Shown here: one piece after another, positions 1 through 5,038 of the stretch
Layout of the letters: every line of letters starts with the position of its first letter
How positions within the stretch are numbered: position 1 is the first letter of the stretch
Source of the DNA: an uncultured Prevotella sp.
Lineage (GTDB): Bacteria; Bacteroidota; Bacteroidia; Bacteroidales; Bacteroidaceae
Reading direction: 5' to 3'
DNA length: 5,038 bases
Assembly: GCA_900552675.1 (NCBI GenBank)
Contig: USAI01000114.1
Location: 1-5,038, forward strand
The notes under the pieces: generated by a model
What the model saw: the letters and a program-made list of their open reading frames with translations, nothing else
Told to the model about the DNA's origin: nothing
Databases searched by the model: none
Translations under genes and position numbers: made by a program

Positions 1-140
1 GGCCACCGTCCTACTTGGATAATTCATGGAACATCGTGTTCAAGTAAAACACGTGGGTAGCGCGAAATAGATTGTTAAAAACACAACAATATTATCTGAA
101 CCGAATTCCTGTTTCGCGATAGTTAGTGCCTTATAGCTTG
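1..140. other. Left-edge non-coding region, possibly with the tail of an incoming gene
   Basis: No complete gene is visible here. On the plus strand, the frame starting at base 3 is open to a TAA at 45-47 and reads PPSYLDNSWNIVFK, which could be the C-terminus of a gene lying off the left edge and converging on the Nudix gene. Another frame is also open to a TAG at 58-60, so openness alone proves nothing. After it come a small hairpin (CGTGTT 35-40 with AACACG 48-53) and a nested inverted repeat at 61-118. None has a T-run typical of an intrinsic terminator. I recognise no tRNA or other RNA gene. Confidence 0.4.
61..118. repeat. Nested inverted repeats downstream of the Nudix gene
   Basis: The outer arms are CGCGAAA (61-67) and TTTCGCG (112-118), a perfect 7-bp match. 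Inside them ATTGTT (71-76) pairs with AACAAT (85-90) around an 8-nt loop. The element lies 22 bases beyond the stop codon of the Nudix gene, where a 3' end structure would be expected, but neither strand has a T-run following the stem. It may be a Rho-type or convergent 3' structure, or chance. Confidence 0.35.
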
Positions 141-686
141 CTATTCGATTATTGGCGTTATTGTCAATTCACGCTTCCCCTCAATGTATGGCAATAAGGT
201 GTTTGTAAACTCTTGCTCAAAGTTAGGAGTGAAGCTGTTATTGCCAATATTTTGTTGAATAGCGTCAATAGACCAAAAGCGGCCACCGTCTAATTCTTCC
301 GACGAAGGCTTAACCTCTCCGTCGTATGTGGCAGTGAAGACATGAACCAACTCGCGTTCACGAGCACTCTCGAAGACGTATTTTTTAATGAAGATAGGCT
401 TATAACTGTCAACGCCTAATTCTTCGTGCACCTCGCGATGGAGGGCAGTGACGATATCTTCGCCAAAGTCGACATGTCCGCCACAAGCAGTATCCCACTT
501 GCCTGGTTGAATATCTTTCCAGTCGGGGCGCTTTTGTATATACAGTTCGCCTTTGCTGTTAAACAGATGCAGATGAACCACCGGATGTAGCTTTTTGCTG
601 CCATCATGTGCTTCGCCTCGGGTTATGCTTCCCAGCACGTTACCTGTTTCGTCAACCAAAGGAAAACGTTCGTTTTTATTGTCCAT
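141..686 (-). CDS. Nudix hydrolase (YfcD-like), 181 aa
   Basis: Predicted cytoplasmic Nudix-fold hydrolase that would cleave a nucleoside diphosphate linked to another moiety; the substrate cannot be read from sequence. The Nudix box is intact and fits GX5EX7REUXEEXGU exactly: G70, E76, then REVHEELGV at residues 84-92 (numbering from the ATG at 686). E88 and E89 would be the metal-binding glutamates. The N-terminal FPLVDETGNVLGSITRGE stretch and the HPVVHLHLFN strand resemble YfcD-type proteins. The frame stays open upstream to a TTG at 720-722, but I prefer the ATG at 684-686: the extra 12 residues are basic and not family-like, and the TTG has no ribosome binding site. The stop is TAG. It lies 140 nt downstream of ispE on the same strand, so co-transcription is possible. 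I see no convincing promoter. An isopentenyl-diphosphate isomerase role was considered and judged unlikely. Confidence 0.9.
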   Translation of the reverse strand: MDNKNERFPLVDETGNVLGSITRGEAHDGSKKLHPVVHLHLFNSKGELYIQKRPDWKDIQPGKWDTACGGHVDFGEDIVTALHREVHEELGVDSYKPIFIKKYVFESARERELVHVFTATYDGEVKPSSEELDGGRFWSIDAIQQNIGNNSFTPNFEQEFTNTLLPYIEGKRELTITPIIE

Positions 687-719
687 ATATAGCGTGTTAT
701 TCTTAATGAATAATCTTTT

Positions 720-743
720 CAATGTGTTTTTACCAATGTGTTT
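720..743. repeat. 10-bp direct repeat upstream of the Nudix gene
   Basis: CAATGTGTTT occurs twice, at 720-729 and 734-743, with a 4-nt spacer, 34-57 nt upstream of the Nudix ATG. A 10-nt match (AATGTGTTTT, 4075-4084) also lies in the leader of maeB. The function is unknown; it may be a regulator site or coincidence in an AT-rich spacer. Confidence 0.4.
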
Positions 744-826
744 CGTCTATCTACATTCTTTTCAACGTATATTCTCTTTGGCATATTCTTTTTTTTGAAA
801 ACTATTTTATGATATCGTTGAAAATA

Positions 827-1666
827 TTATAGTTTCATCTTAAATATTTGGGCATTGCCAAACACGGTTTCATCAATCTGTGGCTCTTCTCTAAAGATGC
901 CGAACATGGCGCTGCCGCTACCACTCATTTGTGCATAAACAGCTCCTTGATTGTATAGTGCTTGTTTGATATGGCCCAGGATGGGATGTGCTTTGAAGGC
1001 TGGTGCTTCAAAATCGTTTGTCAGATTATCTTTCCATGTGTCGATAGGCATACGCACGGCATCGCGACAGCAGATACTGGGCTTTTGTGGCACTATTTGT
1101 TGGTAAGCTTCTTTTGTCGATACTGCCACATCAGGTTTTATCACAACAAGATGATAACCATGCAGATTGCCTTTAGGCGAGTCGGCAGGCGATAATATAT
1201 TGCCTATGCCAGTGGCAAACGATGGTTCTGAGGTGATGAAGAAGGCACAATCGGCGCCAATCTTTGCAGCATGTTTTTCCATCTCGGCAATGCCTATGTT
1301 CAGTCGGAAACGTTCGTCCAGCAGACGTATCATATAGGCAGCGTCGCTTGATCCGCCTCCTAATCCTGCTTGTGAAGGAATGTGTTTATAGAGATGTGCG
1401 TGAACGCGCGGAATTTTATATTCAGCGGCAATGCTATTGTAGGCTTTCACCACAATGTTGTCGGCATCATTACAATCAATGGCGTTGCCTGTTACTTTGA
1501 GGTCGCAGTCTACGGGCGATGGAAATCGTTCGTCCATCAGCTTTATTTCTAACGCATCATATAGGGGGATGGGGTAGAATACGGTTTCAATGTCGTGATA
1601 ACCATCAGGGCGTTTGGCTACAACATTTAGTCCAAGGTTAATTTTTGCGCAAGGAAATGTAATCAT
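827..1666 (-). CDS. ispE: 4-diphosphocytidyl-2-C-methyl-D-erythritol kinase (IspE), 279 aa
   Basis: Cytoplasmic GHMP-superfamily kinase that phosphorylates the 2-hydroxyl of CDP-methylerythritol with ATP, the fourth step of the MEP route to isopentenyl and dimethylallyl diphosphate. All three GHMP motifs are visible: the N-terminal AKINLGLNV with K8 and RPDGYHDIETVF (19-30, including H24); the ATP-binding glycine loop QAGLGGGSSDAA (99-110); and the C-terminal MSGSGSAMFG (247-256). K8 and D139 (in IGADCAFF) correspond by pattern to the catalytic lysine and aspartate of the family. Length is normal (about 280 aa). The ATG at 1664-1666 is followed immediately by the conserved motif, so the start is firm. 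There is no Shine-Dalgarno sequence. A TAnnTTTG element ends only 7 nt before the ATG and a large hairpin lies just above it, suggesting a separate promoter with a very short or absent leader. I see no damage to the gene. Confidence 0.97.
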   Translation of the reverse strand: MITFPCAKINLGLNVVAKRPDGYHDIETVFYPIPLYDALEIKLMDERFPSPVDCDLKVTGNAIDCNDADNIVVKAYNSIAAEYKIPRVHAHLYKHIPSQAGLGGGSSDAAYMIRLLDERFRLNIGIAEMEKHAAKIGADCAFFITSEPSFATGIGNILSPADSPKGNLHGYHLVVIKPDVAVSTKEAYQQIVPQKPSICCRDAVRMPIDTWKDNLTNDFEAPAFKAHPILGHIKQALYNQGAVYAQMSGSGSAMFGIFREEPQIDETVFGNAQIFKMKL

Positions 1667-1673
1667 AGGCTTT

Positions 1674-1681
1674 CAAATATA
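1674..1681 (-). promoter_or_regulatory. Candidate ispE promoter -7 element
   Basis: On the minus strand, TATATTTG (1681 to 1674) matches the Bacteroidetes -7 consensus TAnnTTTG perfectly and ends 7 nt before the ispE ATG. Initiation a few bases downstream would give a leaderless or nearly leaderless transcript. No TTTG-type -33 element is visible at the usual distance, which would fall inside the hairpin arm. A chance match in AT-rich DNA is possible. Confidence 0.4.
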
Positions 1682-1686
1682 AAAAG

Positions 1687-1759
1687 AAAGATGACAGGAA
1701 AGGTATGAACACTTAACGATGCTGTTGCATCCTTCTGCGTCTTCTTTCCTGTCATCTTT
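1687..1759 (-). terminator. Long stem-loop between maeB and ispE, probable maeB terminator
   Basis: A perfect 16-bp stem forms between 1744-1759 and 1687-1702 (AAAGATGACAGGAAAG and its complement). The 41-nt loop itself contains a 5-bp hairpin, GATGC-AACA-GCATC on the minus strand (1731 to 1718). It begins 12 nt after the maeB stop. In the maeB transcription direction the stem is followed by CTTTTTATATTTG, a T-rich tail consistent with intrinsic termination. The loop is much larger than in a usual terminator, so an mRNA-stability element, an attenuator or a small inverted-repeat insertion are alternatives. Confidence 0.7.
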
Positions 1760-1771
1760 TAGATAATGTAA

Positions 1772-4060
1772 TTATTTGTTGTTCTTAATCTTGTCTACGT
1801 ATGCATCGATAACAGCTACGGCTGTAATGTTAACGATGTCGCGTACTGAACTTTCAAAATCGGTGAAGTGGATAGGCTTGTTCAATCCCATCTGTATCGG
1901 GCCGATAATTTCAGCGTCGGGGTCAAGTGCTTGCAGCAGCTTATAGCTGGCGTTAGCGCTACTCATGTTGGGGAACACCAGTGTGTTAACATCCAGGCCC
2001 TTCAAGCGAGTGAACGGATACTTGTCGTCGCGCAGTTGCTTGTTCAAAGCAAAGTTTACTTGCATTTCGCCGTCAATAGCCAAGTCGGGATATTGCTTTT
2101 GCAGCTCTTCAACAGCATTGTGCACCTTTACGGGGCTACCTTGCTCATCGGTACCAAAGTTAGAGTAGCTAATCATGGCAATGTGTGGCTCTTCGTTGAA
2201 GAAGCGCACGGTGTGTGCCGAAAGTTTAGCAATATCTACCAACACGTTCTCGTCGGGGTGACGATTGATGAGGGTGTCGGCAATGTAGAATGTGCCCTTT
2301 TGTGTGTTGAGAATGTGCATAGCACCGAAGTGTTTGTATTCAGGACGAATGCCTACAACCTCTTTTGCTACCTTGATGGTGTTTGAATATTTTGTGTAAA
2401 GACCTGTGATGAAGGCGTCGGCCTCACCCGTCTCTACCATCATCATACCAAAGTAGTTGCGCTCATACATCTTATCATAAGCCTCCTCGAAGGTGTAGCC
2501 TTGACGTGCACGCTTCTTAGCCAGATGTTTGGCAAAGTTGGCACGGTGGCGTTGCTCTTGGTCGGCACGCATATCGATAATTTCGATGTCGCTGAGGTCG
2601 AGTTTCAAACGTTGGGCCAAACGGTTCAAGCGGTCGGGGTTGCCCAGCAAGATAGGCTGGCAGATGCCTTCAACCTTAGCCTGAACGGCAGCCTTCATCA
2701 TGGTGGGGTGACCACCTTCAGCAAACACTACGCGCTGTGGGTGCTTGCGGGCGGTGTCGTGCAACTTGCGTGTGAGTTTCGACTCCTGTCCCAGCAGCTG
2801 CATGAGGCTCTTCTTGTAAGCATCCCAGTCGGTAATTGTGCGACGGGCTACGCCACTCTCAATAGCAGCTTTTGCTACGGCAGCACTTACCTCGGTGATG
2901 AGTCGTGGGTCGACAGGTTTCGGGATGAAATAATGCGGGCCAAAGGTGAGGTCGTTTACATGATAAACGTCGTTCACAACATCGGGCACAGGCTGCTTGG
3001 CCAAGTCGGCGATAGCATGTACGGCTGCCATCTTCATTTCTTCGTTGATAGCCTTGGCATGAACGTCAAGGGCTCCGCGGAAGATATAGGGGAAACCAAT
3101 TACGTTGTTAATCTGATTGGGGTAGTCGCTACGTCCGGTCGACATCAGCACGTCGGGGCGGCTTGCCATCGCATCTTCATAACTAATCTCTGGTACGGGG
3201 TTTGCCAGCGCAAACACGATGGGCTGGTCGGCCATTGAGCGTATCATGTCTTGTGTCAGCACGTTGCCTTTCGACAGACCTACAAATACGTCGGCACCTT
3301 TAACAGCTTCGGCCAATGTGTGTACGTCGCGACGGTCGGTAGCAAACATCTTTTTCTGCTCGGTAAGGTTTTCGCGGTCAGAGGTGATCACGCCTTTCGA
3401 GTCGAGCATGACGATGTTCTCTATCTTAGCGCCCAGTGCTACATACAACTTTGTGCAGCTGATGGCAGCGGCACCAGCGCCATTTACCACGATCTTTACT
3501 TTTGCAATGTCTTTGCCAGCAACCTCAAGTGCGTTCTTCAATCCAGCTGCCGAGATGATGGCGGTGCCATGCTGGTCGTCGTGCATCACAGGAATGTCGA
3601 GCGTTTTCTTCAGTCGCTCTTCAATATAGAAACATTCGGGGGCCTTGATGTCCTCAAGGTTGATGCCACCGAAGGTAGGAGCAATCTTCTCTACGGCCTC
3701 ACAGAATTTCTCAGGGTCTTTCTCGTCAACTTCAATGTCGAAGACATCGATGCCACCGTAAATCTTAAACAGCAAGCCCTTTCCTTCCATGACGGGCTTA
3801 CCGCTCATTGCGCCAATGTCGCCCAAACCCAATACGGCTGTACCGTTAGAGATAACGGCCACAAGGTTACCTTTGTCGGTGTACTTGTAAACATCGTCGG
3901 GTGTGTTTTGAATTTCCAAACAAGGAAATGCTACACCAGGTGAATAAGCCAAACTGAGGTCTGTCTGGGTGTGGTAGGGCTTCGTCGGCTTTACTTCGAT
4001 TTTTCCAGGACGCCCATTCTGGTGATACTCCAGGGCCGCCTCTTTTGTAATCTTGACCAT
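1772..4060 (-). CDS. maeB: Malic enzyme with C-terminal phosphotransacetylase-like domain (MaeB), 762 aa
   Basis: Cytoplasmic oxidative decarboxylation of malate to pyruvate and CO2 with reduction of NAD(P)+; the family is usually NADP-dependent, but I cannot fix the cofactor from sequence. The malic domain (about 15-160) has the expected catalytic Y39 (SLAYSPGVA) and K94 (MEGKGLLFK) and metal ligands E136, D137 ([10 protein letters not shown]) and D162 (HDDQHGTA). The Rossmann domain (about 163-400) has [10 protein letters not shown] (191-200), ANPVPE (286-291) and [18 protein letters not shown] (307-324). Residues about 430-755 match phosphotransacetylase: IDGEMQ (662-667), [17 protein letters not shown] (692-708), [10 protein letters not shown] (720-729). 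In MaeB this domain is regulatory, sensing acetyl-CoA, rather than catalytic. Length matches E. coli MaeB (about 759). The ATG at 4058-4060 has a good AAAGGA site 7 nt upstream. Codons TTA, CTA and TCA are rare, suggesting high expression. It is divergent from tetR. Confidence 0.97.
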   Translation of the reverse strand: MVKITKEAALEYHQNGRPGKIEVKPTKPYHTQTDLSLAYSPGVAFPCLEIQNTPDDVYKYTDKGNLVAVISNGTAVLGLGDIGAMSGKPVMEGKGLLFKIYGGIDVFDIEVDEKDPEKFCEAVEKIAPTFGGINLEDIKAPECFYIEERLKKTLDIPVMHDDQHGTAIISAAGLKNALEVAGKDIAKVKIVVNGAGAAAISCTKLYVALGAKIENIVMLDSKGVITSDRENLTEQKKMFATDRRDVHTLAEAVKGADVFVGLSKGNVLTQDMIRSMADQPIVFALANPVPEISYEDAMASRPDVLMSTGRSDYPNQINNVIGFPYIFRGALDVHAKAINEEMKMAAVHAIADLAKQPVPDVVNDVYHVNDLTFGPHYFIPKPVDPRLITEVSAAVAKAAIESGVARRTITDWDAYKKSLMQLLGQESKLTRKLHDTARKHPQRVVFAEGGHPTMMKAAVQAKVEGICQPILLGNPDRLNRLAQRLKLDLSDIEIIDMRADQEQRHRANFAKHLAKKRARQGYTFEEAYDKMYERNYFGMMMVETGEADAFITGLYTKYSNTIKVAKEVVGIRPEYKHFGAMHILNTQKGTFYIADTLINRHPDENVLVDIAKLSAHTVRFFNEEPHIAMISYSNFGTDEQGSPVKVHNAVEELQKQYPDLAIDGEMQVNFALNKQLRDDKYPFTRLKGLDVNTLVFPNMSSANASYKLLQALDPDAEIIGPIQMGLNKPIHFTDFESSVRDIVNITAVAVIDAYVDKIKNNK

Positions 4061-4067
4061 AATTATA

Positions 4068-4073
4068 TCCTTT
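4068..4073 (-). promoter_or_regulatory. maeB ribosome binding site
   Basis: AAAGGA on the minus strand lies 7 nt upstream of the maeB ATG. It is the only clear Shine-Dalgarno-like site in the window; the other three genes lack one, as is common in Bacteroidetes. It supports the chosen maeB start. Confidence 0.7.
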
Positions 4074-4078
4074 AAATG

Positions 4079-4093
4079 TGTTTTCTGAAAACA
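4079..4093. promoter_or_regulatory. Perfect 15-bp palindrome in the maeB leader
   Basis: TGTTTTC (4079-4085), one central T, then GAAAACA (4087-4093) form a perfect 7-bp inverted repeat, 5 nt upstream of the maeB ribosome binding site. The 1-nt centre is too tight for an RNA hairpin without opening inner pairs, so a protein-binding operator is the better reading. No regulator is assigned. Confidence 0.45.
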
Positions 4094-4173
4094 ACTTATT
4101 GTTTCGCCTATCTCTGTTTCTTTTTGTGGGATGTATGTAATGATTTACTATAAGTAGACCAGTTATTATTGCA

Positions 4174-4181
4174 CAAAAGTA
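4174..4181 (-). promoter_or_regulatory. Candidate maeB promoter -7 element
   Basis: On the minus strand TACTTTTG (4181 to 4174) fits TAnnTTTG exactly. Transcription from it would start near 4167 and give maeB a leader of about 105 nt. No convincing -33 TTTG is seen at the usual spacing. It is covered by the inverted repeat at 4174-4194. Confidence 0.45.
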
Positions 4182-4194
4182 ATAAAAACTTTTG
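4174..4194. promoter_or_regulatory. Inverted repeat over the maeB -7 element, candidate operator
   Basis: CAAAAGT (4174-4180), a 7-nt A-rich spacer and ACTTTTG (4188-4194) form a perfect 7-bp inverted repeat. Its left half is the candidate maeB -7 element, so a bound protein would block maeB transcription. TetR is the obvious candidate ligand because of the divergent arrangement; this is inference. Confidence 0.45.
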
Positions 4195-4210
4195 AAAAAA
4201 TATAGGTTTT

Positions 4211-4227
4211 GTTACTTTTTTTGTAAC
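4211..4227. promoter_or_regulatory. Inverted repeat over the tetR -7 element, candidate operator
   Basis: GTTAC (4211-4215), seven T and GTAAC (4223-4227) form a 5-bp inverted repeat with the same 7-nt spacing as the repeat at 4174-4194. It overlaps the tetR -7 element. The same stretch can also be read as two tandem 12-mers, 4207-4218 and 4219-4230, identical at 11 of 12 positions. It is a candidate autoregulatory site. Confidence 0.45.
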
Positions 4228-4231
4228 TTTG
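4224..4231 (+). promoter_or_regulatory. Candidate tetR promoter -7 element
   Basis: TAACTTTG is a perfect TAnnTTTG match, 18 nt before the tetR ATG. Initiation about 6 nt downstream would give a leader of roughly 10-13 nt. Because this element contains the upstream TTG (4229-4231), it argues against that TTG as a translation start. No -33 element is recognised at normal spacing. Confidence 0.6.
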
Positions 4232-4249
4232 CGACAAAACATAATACTT

Positions 4250-4873
4250 ATGCAGAAAATAAACTGTCAGACTGCTTATCGCCGTGAATTACGCAACCGT
4301 ATTTTGTCGGTTTCTATGGACGAGTTTCATGCCCATGGCGTGAGAGCCGTGAAGATGGACGATATCGCGTGCAAATTGTCAATTTCGAAACGTACGCTTT
4401 ATGAAATATATGCAAATAAAGAAGAATTGTTATTGGAAGGCATTGAGCATCTTGAAACGGCGATGAACCGTCACCTGGAAGAATTTGCTGCCGATGCTTC
4501 GCATAATGTTATTGATATCTTTCTTGAATTCTTCCATATGAAGATAGAGCATACAGCAAGCATGAATCCATTGTTCCTTGATGAGCTAAGCAAGTATCCT
4601 AAGGTGTTAGCGTTTTTCGACCAACAACACTGTAAGATGCGCCAAAACCAAAATGCTTTTTTAAAACGTGGTGTGCAAGAGGGCTATTTCCGATCAGATA
4701 TTGATTATGATATTGTTACAAGAATAGGTGATGCCGCAATGGATTATGTTATGCGCACGCAAATGTATCGCACCTATAAGCTCGATTATTTGTATCATAA
4801 TGTAACCTTGCTCTTTCTTCGTGGCATTTGTACCGAGAAGGGTGTGCAGTTGCTGGATAAGAGTTTGTTGTAA
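4250..4873 (+). CDS. TetR/AcrR-family transcriptional regulator, 207 aa
   Basis: Predicted homodimeric DNA-binding repressor. The N-terminal TetR helix-turn-helix lies at about residues 33-55: MDDIACKLSISKRTLYEIYANKEEL has the family pattern of a helix, a SISKRTLYEIY recognition helix and the following KEEL. The remaining ~150 residues are a divergent, mostly helical ligand and dimer domain, ending with a GVQEGYFRSDID stretch often seen in this family; the ligand cannot be predicted. I chose the ATG at 4250: the frame extends 7 codons further to a TTG at 4229, but that TTG lies inside the likely promoter. No Shine-Dalgarno sequence is visible. It is divergent from maeB across 189 nt with operator-like repeats, so autoregulation and control of maeB are plausible. 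Many relatives instead control efflux operons, and the gene beyond the right edge is unseen. The gene looks more AT-rich than maeB. Confidence 0.93.
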   Translation: MQKINCQTAYRRELRNRILSVSMDEFHAHGVRAVKMDDIACKLSISKRTLYEIYANKEELLLEGIEHLETAMNRHLEEFAADASHNVIDIFLEFFHMKIEHTASMNPLFLDELSKYPKVLAFFDQQHCKMRQNQNAFLKRGVQEGYFRSDIDYDIVTRIGDAAMDYVMRTQMYRTYKLDYLYHNVTLLFLRGICTEKGVQLLDKSLL

Positions 4874-4901
4874 GATAGCAGATTGCTGATGATGCAATAA
4901 G

Positions 4902-4953
4902 ATAAGCCACGACTTGTTCAACAATGATGTTGCAAGCCGTGGCTTATTGTTTT
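4902..4953 (+). terminator. Intrinsic terminator of tetR
   Basis: ATAAGCCACG (4902-4911) pairs perfectly with CGTGGCTTAT (4938-4947). After one A-C mismatch, CTTG (4913-4916) pairs with CAAG (4933-4936), and CAACA (4919-4923) with TGTTG (4928-4932) around an ATGA loop, about 19 pairs in all. TGTTTTAAATATT follows directly. It starts 28 nt after the tetR stop. The opposite strand lacks a T-run, so it appears to act in one direction and should shield the downstream region from tetR read-through. Confidence 0.88.
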
Positions 4954-4989
4954 AAATATTAGAACCTTAGTTTCTTTTGTTATCTAAAT

Positions 4990-5037
4990 TCTTAATTTCT
5001 TATTATCTTAATTCTTTATTATCTTAATTCCTTATTT
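4990..5037. repeat. Three tandem 16-bp AT-rich repeats
   Basis: Units at 4990-5005, 5006-5021 and 5022-5037 all begin TCTTAATT and agree at 14 of 16 positions between neighbours. The array runs to the window edge and may continue. The top strand is nearly all T, A and C. No promoter or ORF is recognisable in it. It may be a slippage-prone spacer or part of the upstream region of an unseen gene. Confidence 0.6.
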
Positions 5038-5038
5038 T

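Noticed and set aside
33..54. TTCAAGT within a small stem-loop as a tRNA T-arm
   Set aside because: The flanking bases do not form the 5-bp T-stem at the right register, and no acceptor, D or anticodon arms are found around it.
281..290. GGCCACCGTC repeated at 1-10 and 281-290
   Set aside because: Identity stops after ten bases on the right, and the second copy is ordinary coding sequence (DGGR in the Nudix protein); the left flank is not visible. Most likely chance.
687..722. TTG start for the Nudix gene, adding 12 residues
   Set aside because: The extension is not family-like, there is no ribosome binding site, and the ATG at 684-686 gives an N-terminus typical of the family.
797..836. 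Imperfect inverted repeat around the ispE stop as an ispE terminator
   Set aside because: The stem is AT-only and bulged. In the ispE direction it is followed by a run of A rather than T; the T-run lies on the wrong side.
1868..3943. Three long plus-strand ORFs (172, 245 and 230 codons) opposite maeB
   Set aside because: All are in one frame that is codon-aligned with maeB on the other strand. Stops there require TTA, CTA or TCA codons in maeB, which its biased codon use avoids. The encoded proteins resemble no family I know, while maeB is unmistakable.
3867..4094. Minus-strand 75-codon ORF overlapping the 5' end of maeB
   Set aside because: It lies in another frame of the strongly supported maeB coding region and has no recognisable domain.
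4229..4249. TTG start for the TetR gene, adding 7 residues
   Set aside because: The TTG is the end of the TAACTTTG promoter element, so it would probably not be transcribed.
4694..4924. Minus-strand ORF of 76 codons overlapping the tetR end and terminator
   Set aside because: It starts within the terminator hairpin, overlaps a clear TetR gene and has low-complexity Ile/Gln-rich content; it is a shadow frame.

Overview
The window looks like a chromosomal stretch from a Bacteroidales bacterium, probably Prevotella or a close relative. I base this on protein character (a MaeB-type malic enzyme, an IspE and a YfcD-like Nudix protein with Bacteroidetes-style sequences), moderate GC with AT-rich spacers, mostly missing Shine-Dalgarno sequences, and TAnnTTTG promoter -7 elements typical of the phylum. 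The genus is inference from memory of the families, not from a search.

Layout, left to right. Positions 1-140 hold no confident gene; there may be the last 14 codons of an incoming plus-strand gene (3-47) and nested inverted repeats (61-118). Three genes then lie on the minus strand, so transcription runs right to left: maeB (1772-4060), ispE (827-1666) and a Nudix hydrolase (141-686). They are separated by 105 and 140 nt. A 73-nt hairpin (1687-1759) with a T-rich tail sits between maeB and ispE and probably insulates or attenuates ispE. A TetR-family regulator (4250-4873) is transcribed divergently from maeB and ends at a strong intrinsic terminator (4902-4953). The right edge (4954-5038) is AT-rich and ends in a 16-bp tandem repeat.

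Functionally, maeB encodes a malic enzyme with a C-terminal phosphotransacetylase-like domain (malate to pyruvate, CO2 and reduced cofactor). IspE is the kinase of the MEP isoprenoid pathway. The Nudix protein is an uncharacterised diphosphate hydrolase. No obvious pathway ties the three together. The most informative non-coding part is the 189-nt maeB/tetR divergent region. It carries a TAnnTTTG element for each direction, each overlapped by an N7-spaced inverted repeat, three copies of an AAAGTWAY motif, and a further perfect 15-bp palindrome just above the maeB ribosome binding site. This makes autoregulation by TetR and control of maeB plausible but unproven.

I found no mobile element, CRISPR array, RNA gene or defence system. 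The coding content is ordinary; the points worth a second look are regulatory.
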